Shown here: positions 52,831 through 64,000 of the stretch, one piece after another | How the letters are laid out: each line of letters starts with the position of its first letter | Numbering within the stretch: the stretch's first letter is position 1 | Assembly (NCBI GenBank): GCA_039000515.1 | Contig: JBCFYV010011172.1 | Location: 78,459,846-78,523,845, forward strand | Direction: 5' to 3' | From: Timema cristinae | Lineage: Eukaryota; Arthropoda; Insecta; Phasmatodea; Timematidae | Length of the DNA: 64,000 bases | Translations under genes and position numbers: made by a program | Notes under the pieces: generated by a model | Databases searched by the model: none | Told to the model about the DNA's origin: nothing | Seen by the model: the letters and a program-made list of their open reading frames with translations, nothing else

Positions 52831-53206
52831 CTTTTACTCAACCTAACTCTAACTTTTCGCAAACAATATTTTACCCATGTTTGTAAACTGTTTCTATTAT
52901 GTTTGCGAGCATCAGGAAACATTCTAGAACCATCGAGGAACAATGTTTCCAAGTGAGTAATAGACTTTAGAAGTGAAAGCAAGCCCCTCCCCCCCTCCAA
53001 ATTACTACGCATTTTTATGTAGACTATTGCTAAAAAAAAATAGTCCCCATAAGGGTTTTCTATCTACGCGTCACATTCTTGAAGATGATGAGTGAAAGGT
53101 GATTATATTTGTAAAACGTATTTTTTTATTCAATTTAACAATTTTCACTGGTAATTTTAACGAATAAAATAATTTAATTTTGCGATTTACATTTGAAAAA
53201 TCTCTT

Positions 53207-53916
53207 CAGTGGCGGCTCGTGTATAGGCACTGCGGGACTGCAGCATCCCCTATTTCCACTTGATATTATCGATAACATTTAATATAATGAGTCCTTTTTT
53301 CTTTAATTCTTTCTTTATTTTTGTAGTACAATATATATTCCTTAAGCTTAATGTCAGTACTTCAGTAGCCATTCCCCAGTTTATGAAAAAGATACAAAAA
53401 TCTTTGTATGGAACTGTGCTCACAGTGCTGGTTCTGGTGGAAGGAATTTTTTTTTAATCAGCGTGCGTTGTGCTTAAAAACCGTATACCATATTCTTGAA
53501 TGTGATAAAGTGTAGAAGAGTATAGAATTAGATTATTATTCTGCCTTCAGCTATTCTATTTGATTAATTTTTTTTTTGTTCTTTTATTTAACAGAAAGAC
53601 TAAATGCGCTTGCAGTACTTTCAATGGAGAAAAATTTCCTCAATTGTCATCCAGAGATCAAGGAGAAAATTATTGAACTTTTTGCGCAAATTAAAACAAG
53701 AAGAATGGATTTCATTTTGAAATGAATAGATCCAGCTTGAACTGTAACAATTTAAGTTAAAGTAAGTAAAAAAGTTTTTTTTTTGTTAAGATTTTATCAA
53801 GTTACTGAATAAATTTTCTTTTTATACATGTTTTTACCTTTCACACAATTTTAAAACAAAGGTTAAACATTTTCTGGAGCAGCACCCCCAGTAATTTTAG
53901 CTACGAACCGCCACTG
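53207..53916 (+). mobile_element. 710-bp hAT deletion derivative with perfect 8-bp target duplication
   Basis: Terminal inverted repeats CAGTGGCGGCTCGT (left) and ACGAACCGCCACTG (right) differ at one base. AATCTCTT flanks exactly on both sides (53199-53206 and 53917-53924). It retains the last coding exon of a transposase (53595-53725) and lacks the catalytic region. Typical internally deleted hAT. Confidence 0.92.
53595..53725 (+). pseudogene. hAT transposase C-terminal exon remnant
   Basis: Follows a good acceptor (cttttatttaacag) and encodes 'RLNALAVLSMEKNFL', 'IKEKIIELFAQIKTRR' and 'MDFILK' before TGA. This is the end of the hAT C-terminal dimerisation region as seen in ZMYM1-like transposases. 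The exon is intact, but the rest of the gene has been deleted. Confidence 0.75.
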
Positions 53917-53929
53917 AATCTCTTATAAC

Positions 53930-55050
53930 TTAAACCAAACTTTGAACTTAAATGTTTTTTATGCACCAGACTATTATTATTTGTCGTAGAGACAACTTGA
54001 CTAATTGTATTTCACTAGTGAAACACCGATAATAACTTTAAGAGTGTATTAGTGTATTTTATTGTAACTTGGATTTTGTATCACTGCATTTTTTTTTCTA
54101 GATCTATTTTTGCTGCGGTAGGCTTTTGTTGTAAATCACCATATGTATTGTCAAAGTAGCCTGATATATTGTCTATGCCTCAGAACCTATTTTTCAATAC
54201 ATATCAACAGTCACACTCATTACTCAATTAGCACTAGCTCCCTATAGCGACTATCATACAATAATATTAGTCATTCACGACCTAAGTTTACCTGGATGAC
54301 AGCTCGAAATGTTACTAATCCCTAATATATCACTACGCCAATAGCTGACATCTATCACTTTGGATGACTGTAATGAAAACAGATGGTAACTCGTATATTA
54401 ATGTGATAGTTAACCACAGTAATTTGGGTCAATATTATTTATATATTTATTTGAGGTGGGGCACAAAGTTTATTTATAGTTTTATTCCCCTTAAAAAATA
54501 TTAACACCACTTTCACAAAAACTTCTAACGAACATAGCTTCAAAATGGCGACTGACGAATCTAAACCATATGATTGAACATAACAGTAAACAATTTTTTT
54601 ACAATGATGCAGACACGCAGTTGATGAAAATATTTTATTCAGTTAAATATTTCAAAATAAGATAAAATAATCATAAAATCATTTATTGTATGTAAAAAAA
54701 TGACAATTTTCTCTTTTCCAAGTAAATACGATGCCTGTATTAAAAGATATTGATGTGTGCACTATATTACACAAAATCTGTAACGTTCCAAAACGAAAAA
54801 TAAGTACTTTTAATTATGTTTAAAATATTGTTTCGAGTTGGATCAAAAAAAATTATTTTATAAAATGAAATAGTATGAGAAAACTTAAGTTTACGTTATT
54901 TTAAATGTAACATATAAAAGGTAATTAAAGATCTTTACATTTATAACAAAACTGTGATCTTTTACAAGTGTTGGCAACCCAAAACCTAAACATATGATTT
55001 TCGAACTGTCATCCAGGTAAAAACCTATCGTGAACGGAATATACCTTAGT
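53930..55050. other. AT-rich intergenic, no feature seen
   Basis: No supported gene or repeat. Confidence 0.4.
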
Positions 55051-55069
55051 GTTCCAGCCTTTTATTTCA

Positions 55070-55254
55070 GCGTCTATGATTTTAGTCCTTTACCTGAAGG
55101 TCCTGAGGTTAATGACCGTTTCTCCTACAAAAACGAGACAGATAAGGTAGTAAGTAGCCGGCGTTCCGCGAATAAATACACTTTTGTGAGGTTTAGCAAG
55201 GTAGAGAAACCGGCTACCATTAGGCATAGTTATTCCACAAGCGGAATTATTTAA
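55070..55254 (+). other. Possible terminal exon of an unknown gene
   Basis: After a good acceptor-like 'agccttttatttcag' (55055-55069) a frame continues to TAA at 55252, reading 'VYDFSPLPEGPEVND' and 'YTFVRFSKVEKPATIRHS'. It is moderately GC-richer than its flanks. No family recognised and no upstream exon found; it may be chance. Confidence 0.2.
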
Positions 55255-55259
55255 CTTAC

Positions 55260-58189
55260 TTGTAATATGTGTTCTTTGTGCGTGGAATAGATCTTACTTT
55301 TTAGAAAAAAATAGTGTAATTTATTTCTTATTTGAAGTTTAGCGTATTTTCTTAAGAGTTTATAACTAAAATAATGTAATGTTTTTAGTTCATGCCTGAA
55401 TAACTTTCATAGTAATCCCAAGTACTAGCCAACTCTCATCCCCCCTCTCCCGCGCTTTTCTAAAACTGCCCAATCCTCCTCAACCCCTGTCACAACCTGT
55501 GGCAACTCATCATGAGACTTGCCTCTTTTCTCGAGGCGGTACTCGTGGAGTAAGTGTAAAGGGCGGGAATCTAGAAAGGACTGATGAAAACTTGATTATT
55601 TTTATACAAAGTATATTTAATTTCAATAGGGAAAGCGTGAGAAAAAAACAGTTTTTTTTCCCGTAAGATAAGCATTAATGTCAGATTATCGCGTTGAGGC
55701 TGTTTTAAGACTTACAATAGAATAGGACTGTATAGCGTTGGTATTTATCACTACAGTTAGTTTTGGGGAGACTTAATATCATAATCTACCCTGGCGCTAA
55801 GCTGGTAGAAGTTTTGTAAAATTGTAAAAACATGCGGCAGTGCTCAACTTTAAATGTTACAAATCATGTCAAAGTATTTATTTTAGATCATCAACTGCGC
55901 CTATGATTTTGTGCGTGTAATTTTATTTTATCAGGATGATTAACGCACACATGCTTGACACAAATTTATGGTAAAAATAACTTAATTTGGGATAGAACAC
56001 CTATCACCCAGCCCAAAATCCTAAATGTTTACTACTCGAATATAGGGACGAGCCCGCGTACAAAGTGTCTTCGTCAGCACCACCCTGAATCTAATCAGAG
56101 TCTTCTACTGTTGTGGCTAGTCACTTGTAATACTTAGCCACAGGGATTTGTGGAATATTTTATCAGGTGAATTTCTTAAGGGCCCGTGGGCTTTTTTTTT
56201 CTCAAAAATTTCCTGAAATTGGTTTTCATATAAAAAATTTTTTAATGCCAGTTTTTTAGTTTTTATACACCAGTAGTATCTATCAACAAACTAAAAGAAA
56301 TAAATATAGTGGGTAGGAAAGAAAAGCAAAGTGATTTTAACAAATTAAGTTGGCTAACGAAACTTCCTCGACGAAAAAAAAACACAAACATTATTTATAA
56401 ATAAAAAAATAGCAATAAAAACTTGGGGATAAGGTCGCCAATGAAGGGAGAGTGTGAAGCTGTTACAGATATACCAGCACTTCTTTTTTTAAATTTCGTT
56501 CTCTTTGGAGCGCCTGTCAGTCCATTTCAAATGAGCTATTTTCGCTTGTCGGCAGACAGAGAGCGTGTGTATGTATGTTAAGTGCGGAATGTTTTAAAGA
56601 GGAAGTACGAAAGAGAAGAAAGAGAAAGAAGATAAAACAAAACAAAAAACTATCAAGAAGAAAGAAACAGAAAATAACATTCAAAAAATAGAAATACAAA
56701 AGCAAAGCTTTTCGGAGCGTCGAAGGATGGATTCGTTGTCTGTGCGTACACGTGCCAATCATCAAGGAGTCTAAGGATAATTGATCGAGGTTTATTTTTT
56801 CACCCTTTCATCAAAATACTGGTGGGATGATGATTTATTTTTCTAAAAATATTCTTCGTGAGGATCCAGAATTAAGGTAGAATTGTAATCAAACTCTCGT
56901 GTGGTTTCGCCCAAAAGGTTTTAGAAGATTTTTCTACCTTATCGTTCGAAGTGTTGGTGGTGTTAGTGTTATGATTGCATTATTTTTATTTAAAATAGAT
57001 AAAGTATTGTTTCTAAACGCAATTCTATTTCAAAGCACGAATTACATACTAGCTCAATCTAGAGGCAGCAACTCTTGCCAATAGACATCTATGTTTAACG
57101 GTAACAGAATAACAAATAAACATAACATATTCACCTTAGCGTGTTTTAGTTGGCTATAGGGATAGAACTAGAGTCCCCGCGACTTGAAGTTGTCCCCATT
57201 TATCCCCACCTCCCAATTCCCCCCAACCACTAGGACTTGTCTCTCGGTGTTAAATAGTTAACAAAAGTAGTTTGGGTTGGCAGGTAGGACGCCGCCCGGT
57301 CCTCAGATAGAAAATAGATGCTTGTGTCTTGGTAGTTAGCGGAAAACTGGGTATTGTTTGCCCGGCACCCACCGATCGGATCAAAAGAGTTCGGGGTTCC
57401 CTTTTGTGAAGAAAGAGTTGGATGCCACTGCCAAAATATTCTGTTTTGTGACGTCACCCACGCTTCTTGGTGATGTAAGGACGTCTTGTTCACATCGATA
57501 GTAAGTAGTAGACAAAGTCTAACTCACATTTTAATTAAACAATTATATTTCAACGCCTTTTCTTAATGCATACAATCTCTTTGTTATGAAATTTTATAAC
57601 AAACAAGAATTTTGGAGGTGATGCTTACACATAGTTTATTTAAAATATAATTTAAGAGTAGTATGCATTATTGTATAATTATATAGATTGCCTTTCAATT
57701 TGTGCATTTGTTCTAATTGTTGAGTAATTTTTAATTTATTAAACTTTCTAGGTATTACATTTTATTATTTATAGGGTATAATAATTGCCTGTAAATTTTA
57801 TTATACCCACCATATTGGTTGTATATTACAACCCAAGGGGAGAATCTATTACTTTATCAGATATAAAGAGTTAATATATTTTTAGTCTACTGTTAGGGAT
57901 TTTCAGTTAATTATTTTATTCCAATTTTTTATATAATATTTAAATATATCAGACTAATAATAAATTTAGATATTATGTGTAACTCAAATGGAGGTGCTCA
58001 TTTGAGTTCTGAAATGAATTTTTAATTTATAAATTATTTGTGTAAACATAAGAAAATGCACTTTAAAACTCGTCATGTAGGCTTAAGATTTGAATGTAGG
58101 ATCTTAACGTGTAGATAAGTTCTAGCTATAAGTATTTACTGCACATGAACACAAGATGATATATAACAGAAACAAAGCATAACCTATTT
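55260..58189. other. Intergenic, no gene recognised
   Basis: AT-rich, with one GC-richer patch (57160-57500) that lacks a recognisable frame and a purine-rich strip (56590-56700). Confidence 0.35.
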
Positions 58190-58410
58190 TAAAAGGATTA
58201 GAACGTATTTGAAAATACCTTCCTTTCCTGGTCAAATTGGTAAAGCCTTTTGCGCACGCGTATAGAAATTCAGTGTGTAAAGCAATGGAATACCATCATT
58301 CTTTTTTAACTTTCCTAGTACATACGATTTCTACCAAACGGTGCAGGCAGCCCTAGCCAGCCGAAGGGCTAACTAAGTACACCAAACCAACCATCGGATT
58401 GTTGACTTCT
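58190..58410 (+). repeat. SINE-C 3' half
   Basis: 'tggtcaaattggtaaagcc', 'tagaaattcagtgtg', 'acgatttctaccaaacggtg' and 'ccagccgaagggcta' match the 3' half of the SINE-C at 29268-29640. Confidence 0.7.
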
Positions 58411-58920
58411 TAAGAAGAAGAAATTGTATAGGCCCATATATACACGTAGATAAATAATTCACCAAACCAGTTCACCCTTAGAGAAGTGCGCAGACACGTT
58501 GTATAGCAAAAACCAAACTCTAGGAATAAGTGTTACATAAAATATACTTTTTGTTTAAATATTGAGTAGGGTATTTTTAGTATCCCAAGATATTCTCCAT
58601 ACATCGTATACAAAAGGAAATAAATAAATAAAAATACATTATATTTGATAGAATATGGAATATTCGAAAAAAAATTAAACCTATGGGTAAGAAATATTAT
58701 TAGCATATATAAAATATATTAAAATAAACAATATATATTATTTTAACCTAGGTATGTGTAGGCCGCACACGTGCACAAAACTTTTAAACTATCACTTGCT
58801 TTACGTGCACAAAAGCAAAATTTAACATCCAACCAAAAGGGATCGAAACAAAATAAAAAAGATTTAAGGTAACCCATTAAAAACTATTTACTAATGTTTA
58901 CATTACTTGTGAAGGACCAG

Positions 58921-59058
58921 ATGGAAGTAGAGGCATGCGCTGTGTGCATGCAGCCGGCCAATCAGCGCTGCAGCGGCTGTCATGTGATCTACTATTGCTC
59001 ACGTGACCATCAGAAGTCTGACTGGAAACTGCATCGGGGGAAATGTGTCCCGTTCAAG
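58921..59058 (+). CDS. SmydA-like paralogue, exon 1 (MYND finger); gene continues beyond the window
   Basis: 46 codons from ATG 58921 to AAG|gttgtg. It carries the same MYND ligands as exon 1 of the upstream gene ('CAVC', 'CSGC', 'YYCSRDHQ', 'HRGKC') and ends 'CVPFK', exactly where 'CKPFK' ends in the first gene, so the splice position and phase agree. The donor is weak (GTTGTG). No second exon was found in the remaining 5 kb; the first gene's intron 1 is 11.3 kb, so the rest probably lies downstream of the window. About half of the residues differ from the first gene, so it is an old tandem duplicate rather than an assembly repeat. Confidence 0.85.
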
Positions 59059-59105
59059 GTTGTGCTCGCCAAATATAAATTACCCCCAAACTTCAGTATA
59101 TTATT

Positions 59106-59125
59106 GGGGGGGGGGGGGGGGGGGG
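59106..59125 (+). repeat. 20-bp G run just inside intron 1 of the SmydA paralogue
   Basis: Twenty consecutive G, 48 bp after the exon 1 donor. Confidence 0.9.
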
Positions 59126-59129
59126 CAAT

Positions 59130-60260
59130 ATGGTTACAATTTTATGTTAAAAATATTACATTTTCAACTTCATAATGGAGAAATACACTTTTATATTTTA
59201 AAGTATTCTATTGCATTTTTTTAAATATAAGCTAACATAATAATATCTTCTAACATTCTGCTGTAACATACATTTTATTTCACACACATTCATAAAAATA
59301 GAAATATATATATATTGTATGATTTGGGCTCATCTTTTCTTATGAACATGTTTCTCAGAGTAAAACTTCTGTCATGTGGAATCTTAGGAAACGATTATGC
59401 AGGCTCTTATAAAGTTGTTTTTTAAAAATTTAATTTATAACAAAAGTCGTAGTAAAATTTTTTTAAATCCTGGACAAAGTGTATAATCCCTCTTAAGGGT
59501 TAACAGAAAGTCCATTAATATGGTTCACACATTAACATTTTCTTTATATAGTTCATAAATCTACTACAATTTTGGGTTACTCTACTTTTTACAGGAAAAA
59601 TGTTTGACAGTGAGTAAAATACAGTAACTTTTATTTCTTAAAATGCTAAAACGTTATTTTTTTTATAAAGCATGGTAGGAAGTGATTTATAGGAAAAATG
59701 CTTTGAAGAAATTCCCAGGAACTAAGTGTTCAATTAGGTTTAAACCTTTCCAATCACAAGGAATATAATGTTTACATAACGTATTGGAATAAAATGGTAT
59801 TAAAATATTATCCTAGTAAGTAGTAACCTAACCTGTGGAGCGACAAGAAGACTACCCTAGAAACCCCTTCCTACCGTGAGCAGCCTATAGTACTTCCACA
59901 AGGGGCGTGGGGTACAAAAGACTCGGGCCCCCTAGAGTCAGCACCTAAGGAGTTCTGTGGTTCCAGTAAGCTAGCACAGTTTCAAATGGAATCCCTCCAT
60001 CTAACCAACTCGCATATTAATTTTCAAGAGCAAATTTAAAAAAAATATTATTTAAGGCTCAATATGGGTTGTTATTATGACAAGTCATGTTTGACAGGGT
60101 TGCACAGTTAAACCACGTTCCCAATAGTGACAGCAAAACTTGGGGGGATGGAAGTTGTACTGGGGGAACTGTACCCCTGGAAACAAACTGTTTTTCCCTG
60201 GAATAAATTATCCCTCCCCTCTTGATTTATTTTACTCCCCATTGACATTCTCGAATATTA
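59130..60260. other. No feature seen
   Basis: AT-rich, with a GC-richer patch at 59830-59960 lacking a recognisable frame. Presumed intron 1 of the paralogue. Confidence 0.4.
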
Positions 60261-60270
60261 AGAAGAAGGA

Positions 60271-60550
60271 TGGTGACCTGGCGGTCTAGGGGTAAGGTGT
60301 CAGACTTCTGTGCTGGCGGCCGGGGTTCAATCCTCGGTCCCGGCAAAGATTTATCTGATTACCAAACCCTTCCTTCACCTCTGACAAGACATCTTGTGAA
60401 TGTGGAGAATGCTAGGCCTCCACCGTGGTTCGGATTCCACGTTAAACTGTAGGTCCTTAATTTCATCTCACAATCACCCTACCATTACACATTAGCGTAA
60501 GTGCGTATAACCCGAACGGGTAGTAAGACGCGGTGCTAATAATAATAATA
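60271..60550 (+). mobile_element. SINE-A
   Basis: Full copy from 'ggtgacctggcggtctagg' to 'gtagtaagacgcggtgct' and (aat)n. Imperfect flanks 'attaagaagaag' and 'atataagaagaag' suggest a target duplication. Confidence 0.88.
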
Positions 60551-60879
60551 TAAGAAGAAGAAGATTAATAAAGATGGCCTTGTATCAAATTCTAAGTAGT
60601 TTCTAGAGGTATCTAATTTTCAAACATTTGCCGGAGTAGGGTCCTGGACTCCCCTTTGGTTTGAGGGTCGAACCCCTTCAAAATCTCATTTTATGTTAAT
60701 TTCCCCCCTCCAAGACAAAAAGTTCCTCCACCACTGACACCCTCCCCCCACACAGGTTGAATGTTGTATGTCAACGAATGTATGCTTATTGGGTCTAAAG
60801 AGAATATTAGTAGGGAAAAGGTTGGCTCCTACTGTCCCGTCAAGCCTTGCCTGCTTTGGCAACAACTAAATGTTAGTTT

Positions 60880-61105
60880 CATTTTTATTCTGGAAATATT
60901 CCTAAACTATTTAAACGAAACAAATACACTCGAGAATTATAAAGTTTCCACTTCAGTTTAATCAATCCCAAGAACGTTAACACCAAAAGCAAATCAACTT
61001 AGTTTAAAGCAATCACAGCGATTCCAGTTTAAGAATACATCCCTTTCTCCTTAGATTAAAAAACGTGAAATGTTTATCGGAAAATATTCATCTCTAGCGA
61101 CAATA
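60880..61105. repeat. Dispersed ~400-bp repeat, copy 3 (partial)
   Basis: 'ctatttaaacgaaac', 'cttcagtttaatcaatccc', 'aagaacgttaacaccaaaag' and 'gaaaatattcatctctag' follow the order of copies 1 and 2. Confidence 0.5.
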
Positions 61106-61212
61106 TATGAGCAGAGACCGAAGGGCCTAGTAAGGGAGTATGAAATTAAAACTACTGGGGTCAGTATACCAATTGAACAAGTGGAGGATCCTTAGAGTGG
61201 CATGTTATTTAT

Positions 61213-61440
61213 TTACCACCTATTATTACCCGTCAGGGCTATCCGCATAGTTACACTAATGGAATACGGGTGATGGAGGTAGACTTTGGAGGATATGTAT
61301 ATACATTTTTCAAAGGGAAAGTATGGAAAACCATTTAGGAAAAAACTATCTCTGTGCACCCGGCTGAAATTTGAACCTCAACCTCCCTGTCACCGGCATT
61401 CCATTCTATTGTGAGCTTGTTGAGAGGGCCCCTGGAACGG
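61213..61440 (-). mobile_element. SINE-B
   Basis: Reverse orientation: 'accacctattattacccg' is the complement of the tail, 'gaaatttgaacctcaacc' the complement of the B-box region and 'tccctgtcaccggc' the complement of the head 'gatgacgggga'. Confidence 0.65.
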
Positions 61441-62090
61441 GCTTTGAGCACATTTAATACAAGCCACCATTGAATTTTCTTAAGTTAGAATTTACTTCCT
61501 AAATGCTTCAAGAAATTCTTCGTTATTACAAACAAAATTATTTCGCCGAAATATAAGGCATTCCGCACAAGGGCGGATTCAGTGCCTGTTGTCGAGGTGG
61601 GCAATTGGTTTTCATAAGGCTCTTTCAAGTATAAAGTTATACTTTTTATCAATCAAGATTTTAGTTTATAACAATTTTAATAATAATAGTATATTGCTCG
61701 TTATAAATATAATTTTGATTAATCATTGTAATAATAAAATGAAGACTCATAAGAAAAAACAACCATTTTTATTAACAAATTTGTAATTTTATCACAAATA
61801 AACATAAAATAAAAAGTCACTTTCACAATAACCGTAACAAATATGCACAGGTACATTAGCCTAAAATATTTTAGTATTAATAGAAATAACAAATATTTAA
61901 ATACAAATAATTGTTTATCATAATAAACTGAGTAATCTAATTACTGAAAGAAACAGTTTTGAGCCACTTGCTTTTCTGCACATTAGAGCTCAGTTGAAAG
62001 AGTTCTTGATTAGGTCATGTAGGAGATAGGCCGAAGGAGTTGTTAGCTATTCTTTACAACATTAAGTTATTGTTTCAATATTTTAAATTA
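61441..62090. other. AT-rich, no gene; hAT-terminus-like word
   Basis: 'caagggcggattcagtgcc' at about 61568 resembles a hAT end but has no partner. The rest is AT-rich. Confidence 0.3.
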
Positions 62091-62097
62091 TTTTCAC

Positions 62098-62338
62098 CCG
62101 CCTCGGTGATATAGTTAGCTAACGCACTAGATTCGTGTTGTGCTAGATGGCTGAGGGCAGGGATATCGAAGTTTGAATCTCGCTCGAGTGAACGGTTTTT
62201 TTCCAAAATCGTTTTACACTTTCCCTCCACGCAGATGTGGGTTCTTTTCATATATATTAAACCTTCCCAATTCATCTTAACATTAGCGTAATTAGTACTT
62301 AAGCGTTCAGACCTAATGGGTAGCAAGAAGCGGTGATA
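62098..62338 (+). mobile_element. SINE-B-like, diverged
   Basis: Head 'gcctcggtgatatagttagc', B-box-like 'agtttgaatctcgc', body 'cgttttacactttccctcca' and tail 'gggtagcaagaagcggtgat'. Confidence 0.65.
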
Positions 62339-62679
62339 AATAAGTATTTTCTATGCAAGAAAGGGGGCGATCTCCCACATCCCTCCCCTTGGATCTGTCA
62401 CCGATTCCACATTGCCAAAATATACTGTACATTGAGTCAATTTGCAGGTTGATTAGAACAAGTATATGGACAAGAGTTTCAAAAATGACTTACTCTATTG
62501 AATAGTTACTATGGGTTAGATAAGGAATAGTTAAAAAGGACATAATCTGAAATTTATTTAACTACGTATATTAGTTAGTAAAAGAATTCGCATGGATAAG
62601 AAAATCTCTATATTTGAAAAACAAACAATAACAAAATAGTCACTCATGCTGTATTTTTACTTTTCTCTCGGCCCCTAGA

Positions 62680-62860
62680 AGAAATAAGTATTGTGATCAC
62701 ACACAGAAAAAAAGATCAAATTTGAGAATTTAATAAATTTTGACGTTTCATGACCCTCTGAAACAGAAATAGTGATTTTCGTGATGCCATCTGTGTGTGG
62801 GAGAACTTTTTCAATATTTCGTCTATCTACGAACTTCTGTAAATCCATCTTGTCGGGCAG
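62680..62860 (+). repeat. Dispersed 'agtattgtgatc' repeat, copy 4
   Basis: 'aagtattgtgatcaca', 'aatttgagaatttaataaat' and 'gacgtttcatgaccctctga' match the 23.27-kb repeat in order. Confidence 0.45.
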
Positions 62861-62867
62861 AGAGGTC

Positions 62868-64000
62868 TTATCTGGTAATATTTCCTACAGGGCACTGGGT
62901 TTCTATCTCAAGAACATTTCTGAATAAATCAGAAGCCTTCGTGCAAGGCAAGAGGATTTGCAGATGATTTGCCGATTCCATGGAATTTTTCACAATTAAA
63001 CTTGGATTACGGCTGTCTTTCATGACTAAATTTGAGCCTTGGACATCACAACACACGTAATCTGCCAAATGTTGCTTTTCAATTATGATACACTGTGCAC
63101 CTTTCATTATGCCCCTTCATGTTACCAGTTCCTTCATAAGTTTGACCCACAAAATTTTCCAATGGGAGTTGCAGCCTGACAAGGGAATCACAGATAAGGG
63201 ATGCTATAGCTTCACCAGTGGTAGATCCAGTTTGGTAAAACCCCACTACACCATCGGATACAAATACTCTCTTGTTAATCTCCTGAACTATTTCTGGTGC
63301 CATTACATATCACAGAGTTAAAGAAAGGAGAGCTTAATCTTATGTTTTAAAGAATATCTGAAGCCACTTCATTACCTAAGATTTGAATTATCTTATTTTG
63401 TAGCGCAGGAGGAGTATAACTTTGCTCTCAGTTAAGCCATTTTCTCTTGACAAGGCATATCTTCACTATTCAATCGAATAAGCTCCATGAGGCTGCCTTC
63501 ATCACTCACATGGCCTCAGATGGCTAACCCTCTTCTAACTAAATACTTAAGACTGTTAATAATGGGGATTAATGACCATTAGAGACTAGAGCTACTTTTT
63601 TTCTCAGCTTTGAGTTTGTACAACTGATTGTGGTGCTTTTCATTGACTCAGTATGGCCTGAACATGAGATGTGCTCTTTACATGGTGCCCAATTTTTTTC
63701 TGTAGCTTTCTTCCAGTTGCTGAAACCCTTAACACAAAAGGCCATGCCAGCTTTAGTAGCTACATTTTTTTTTCTTTGCATGACTGAAAATATTTCATAT
63801 AATAGTAACAGGATTACCCCTTCAACTTTCTTAGTAATGTAGAGCCATGGGAATGTGTTGTACTAACTTTTCTGGAAGCTTAAAACTTTTCCTGTCAGAG
63901 TTGATGGAAAGTAAATCCATCAGGTAGAACTTCAGGATGGTTTGAATGAGTTGATTCATCAGCAACTGGTGTTTCATCGTCAGGCTGCTGTCCTTTCGAA
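62868..64000 (-). pseudogene. hAT-family (ZMYM1-like, DUF4371-type) transposase, decayed, runs off the window
   Basis: Read N to C on the - strand: 'AFCVKGFSNWKKATEKNW' and 'HISCSGHTESM' (63740-63650, the TTF-type zinc-finger region), 'EINKRVFVSDGVVGFYQT' (63287-63240), 'LPLENFVGQTYEGTGNMKG' (63166-63110; family text F-V-G-Q-x-Y-D-G-A-x-N-M), 'CCDVQGSNLVMKD' (63050-63010) and 'ASDLFRNVLEIE' (62930s). Frames change several times. The N-terminal acidic stretch ('DDETPVADE') lies near 63980 and the start is at or beyond the window edge. The C-terminal dimerisation region is missing. It is of the same broad class as the exon remnant at 53595. Confidence 0.75.

Noticed and set aside
56517..56765. 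- strand Phe/Leu-rich frame resembling a membrane protein
   Set aside because: It mirrors a purine-rich simple strip on the + strand and lacks any family pattern.
57230..57493. - strand open frame of 87 codons
   Set aside because: No recognisable domain, no splice or promoter signals, and no support from repeats.
61568..61590. hAT terminus 'caagggcggattcag'
   Set aside because: Isolated word without a partner end.

Overview
The window looks like AT-rich, repeat-dense nuclear DNA of an arthropod, most likely an insect. The support is one spliced SmydA-type SET/MYND gene (a family expanded in arthropods), GT-AG introns of up to 11 kb, tRNA-derived SINEs, and decayed jockey-like LINE, Ty1/copia, hAT, PIF/Harbinger and Transib elements. 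Nothing bacterial is present: no operons, rRNA genes or CRISPR array. The species cannot be fixed from sequence alone.

Layout. 0-12.4 kb is a mobile-element graveyard: a LINE ORF1 remnant (0.8-3.6 kb), a 1.37-kb hAT-like element (4.28-5.65 kb), and a Transib/RAG1-like transposase relic (6.5-10.6 kb) split by a 2.6-kb non-autonomous hAT with an exact 8-bp target duplication. After it comes a small unrecognised multi-exon gene with a TATA/initiator promoter (10.9-11.5 kb) and a composite tandem repeat. From 12.4 to 16.6 kb one jockey-like LINE is cut in two by a 2.7-kb element with about 300-bp inverted ends. That element carries a decayed, cysteine-rich, repetitive protein gene. 17-25 kb holds SINEs, a 56-bp tandem array and dispersed repeats.

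The main gene runs from 27.8 to 44.3 kb on the + strand. It is a seven-exon SmydA-like protein lysine methyltransferase of about 557 residues, with an N-terminal MYND finger, split SET domain, second zinc cluster, post-SET cysteines and helical C-terminus. A 41-bp minisatellite of about 42 copies ends directly upstream of its first coding exon. Intron 1 (11.3 kb) hosts a 94-bp tandem array, five SINE copies, a truncated copia element and a long CT-rich tract. Intron 4 hosts two fold-back MITEs. Exon 3 has a one-base frameshift, and intron 5 uses a GC-AG donor.

44-58 kb is mostly intergenic, with a second LINE fragment, a second copy of the 4.28-kb hAT-like element, a Harbinger transposase fragment and a 710-bp hAT deletion derivative with a perfect 8-bp target duplication. 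At 58.9 kb a second MYND exon of the same type begins a paralogous SmydA gene whose remaining exons must lie beyond the window. The right edge contains a decayed ZMYM1-like hAT transposase on the - strand.

The only clearly cellular genes are the two SmydA paralogues, probably a tandem duplication. Everything else I can identify is mobile or repetitive. Assignments of protein families are from recognised motifs and memory of family patterns; no database search was run.
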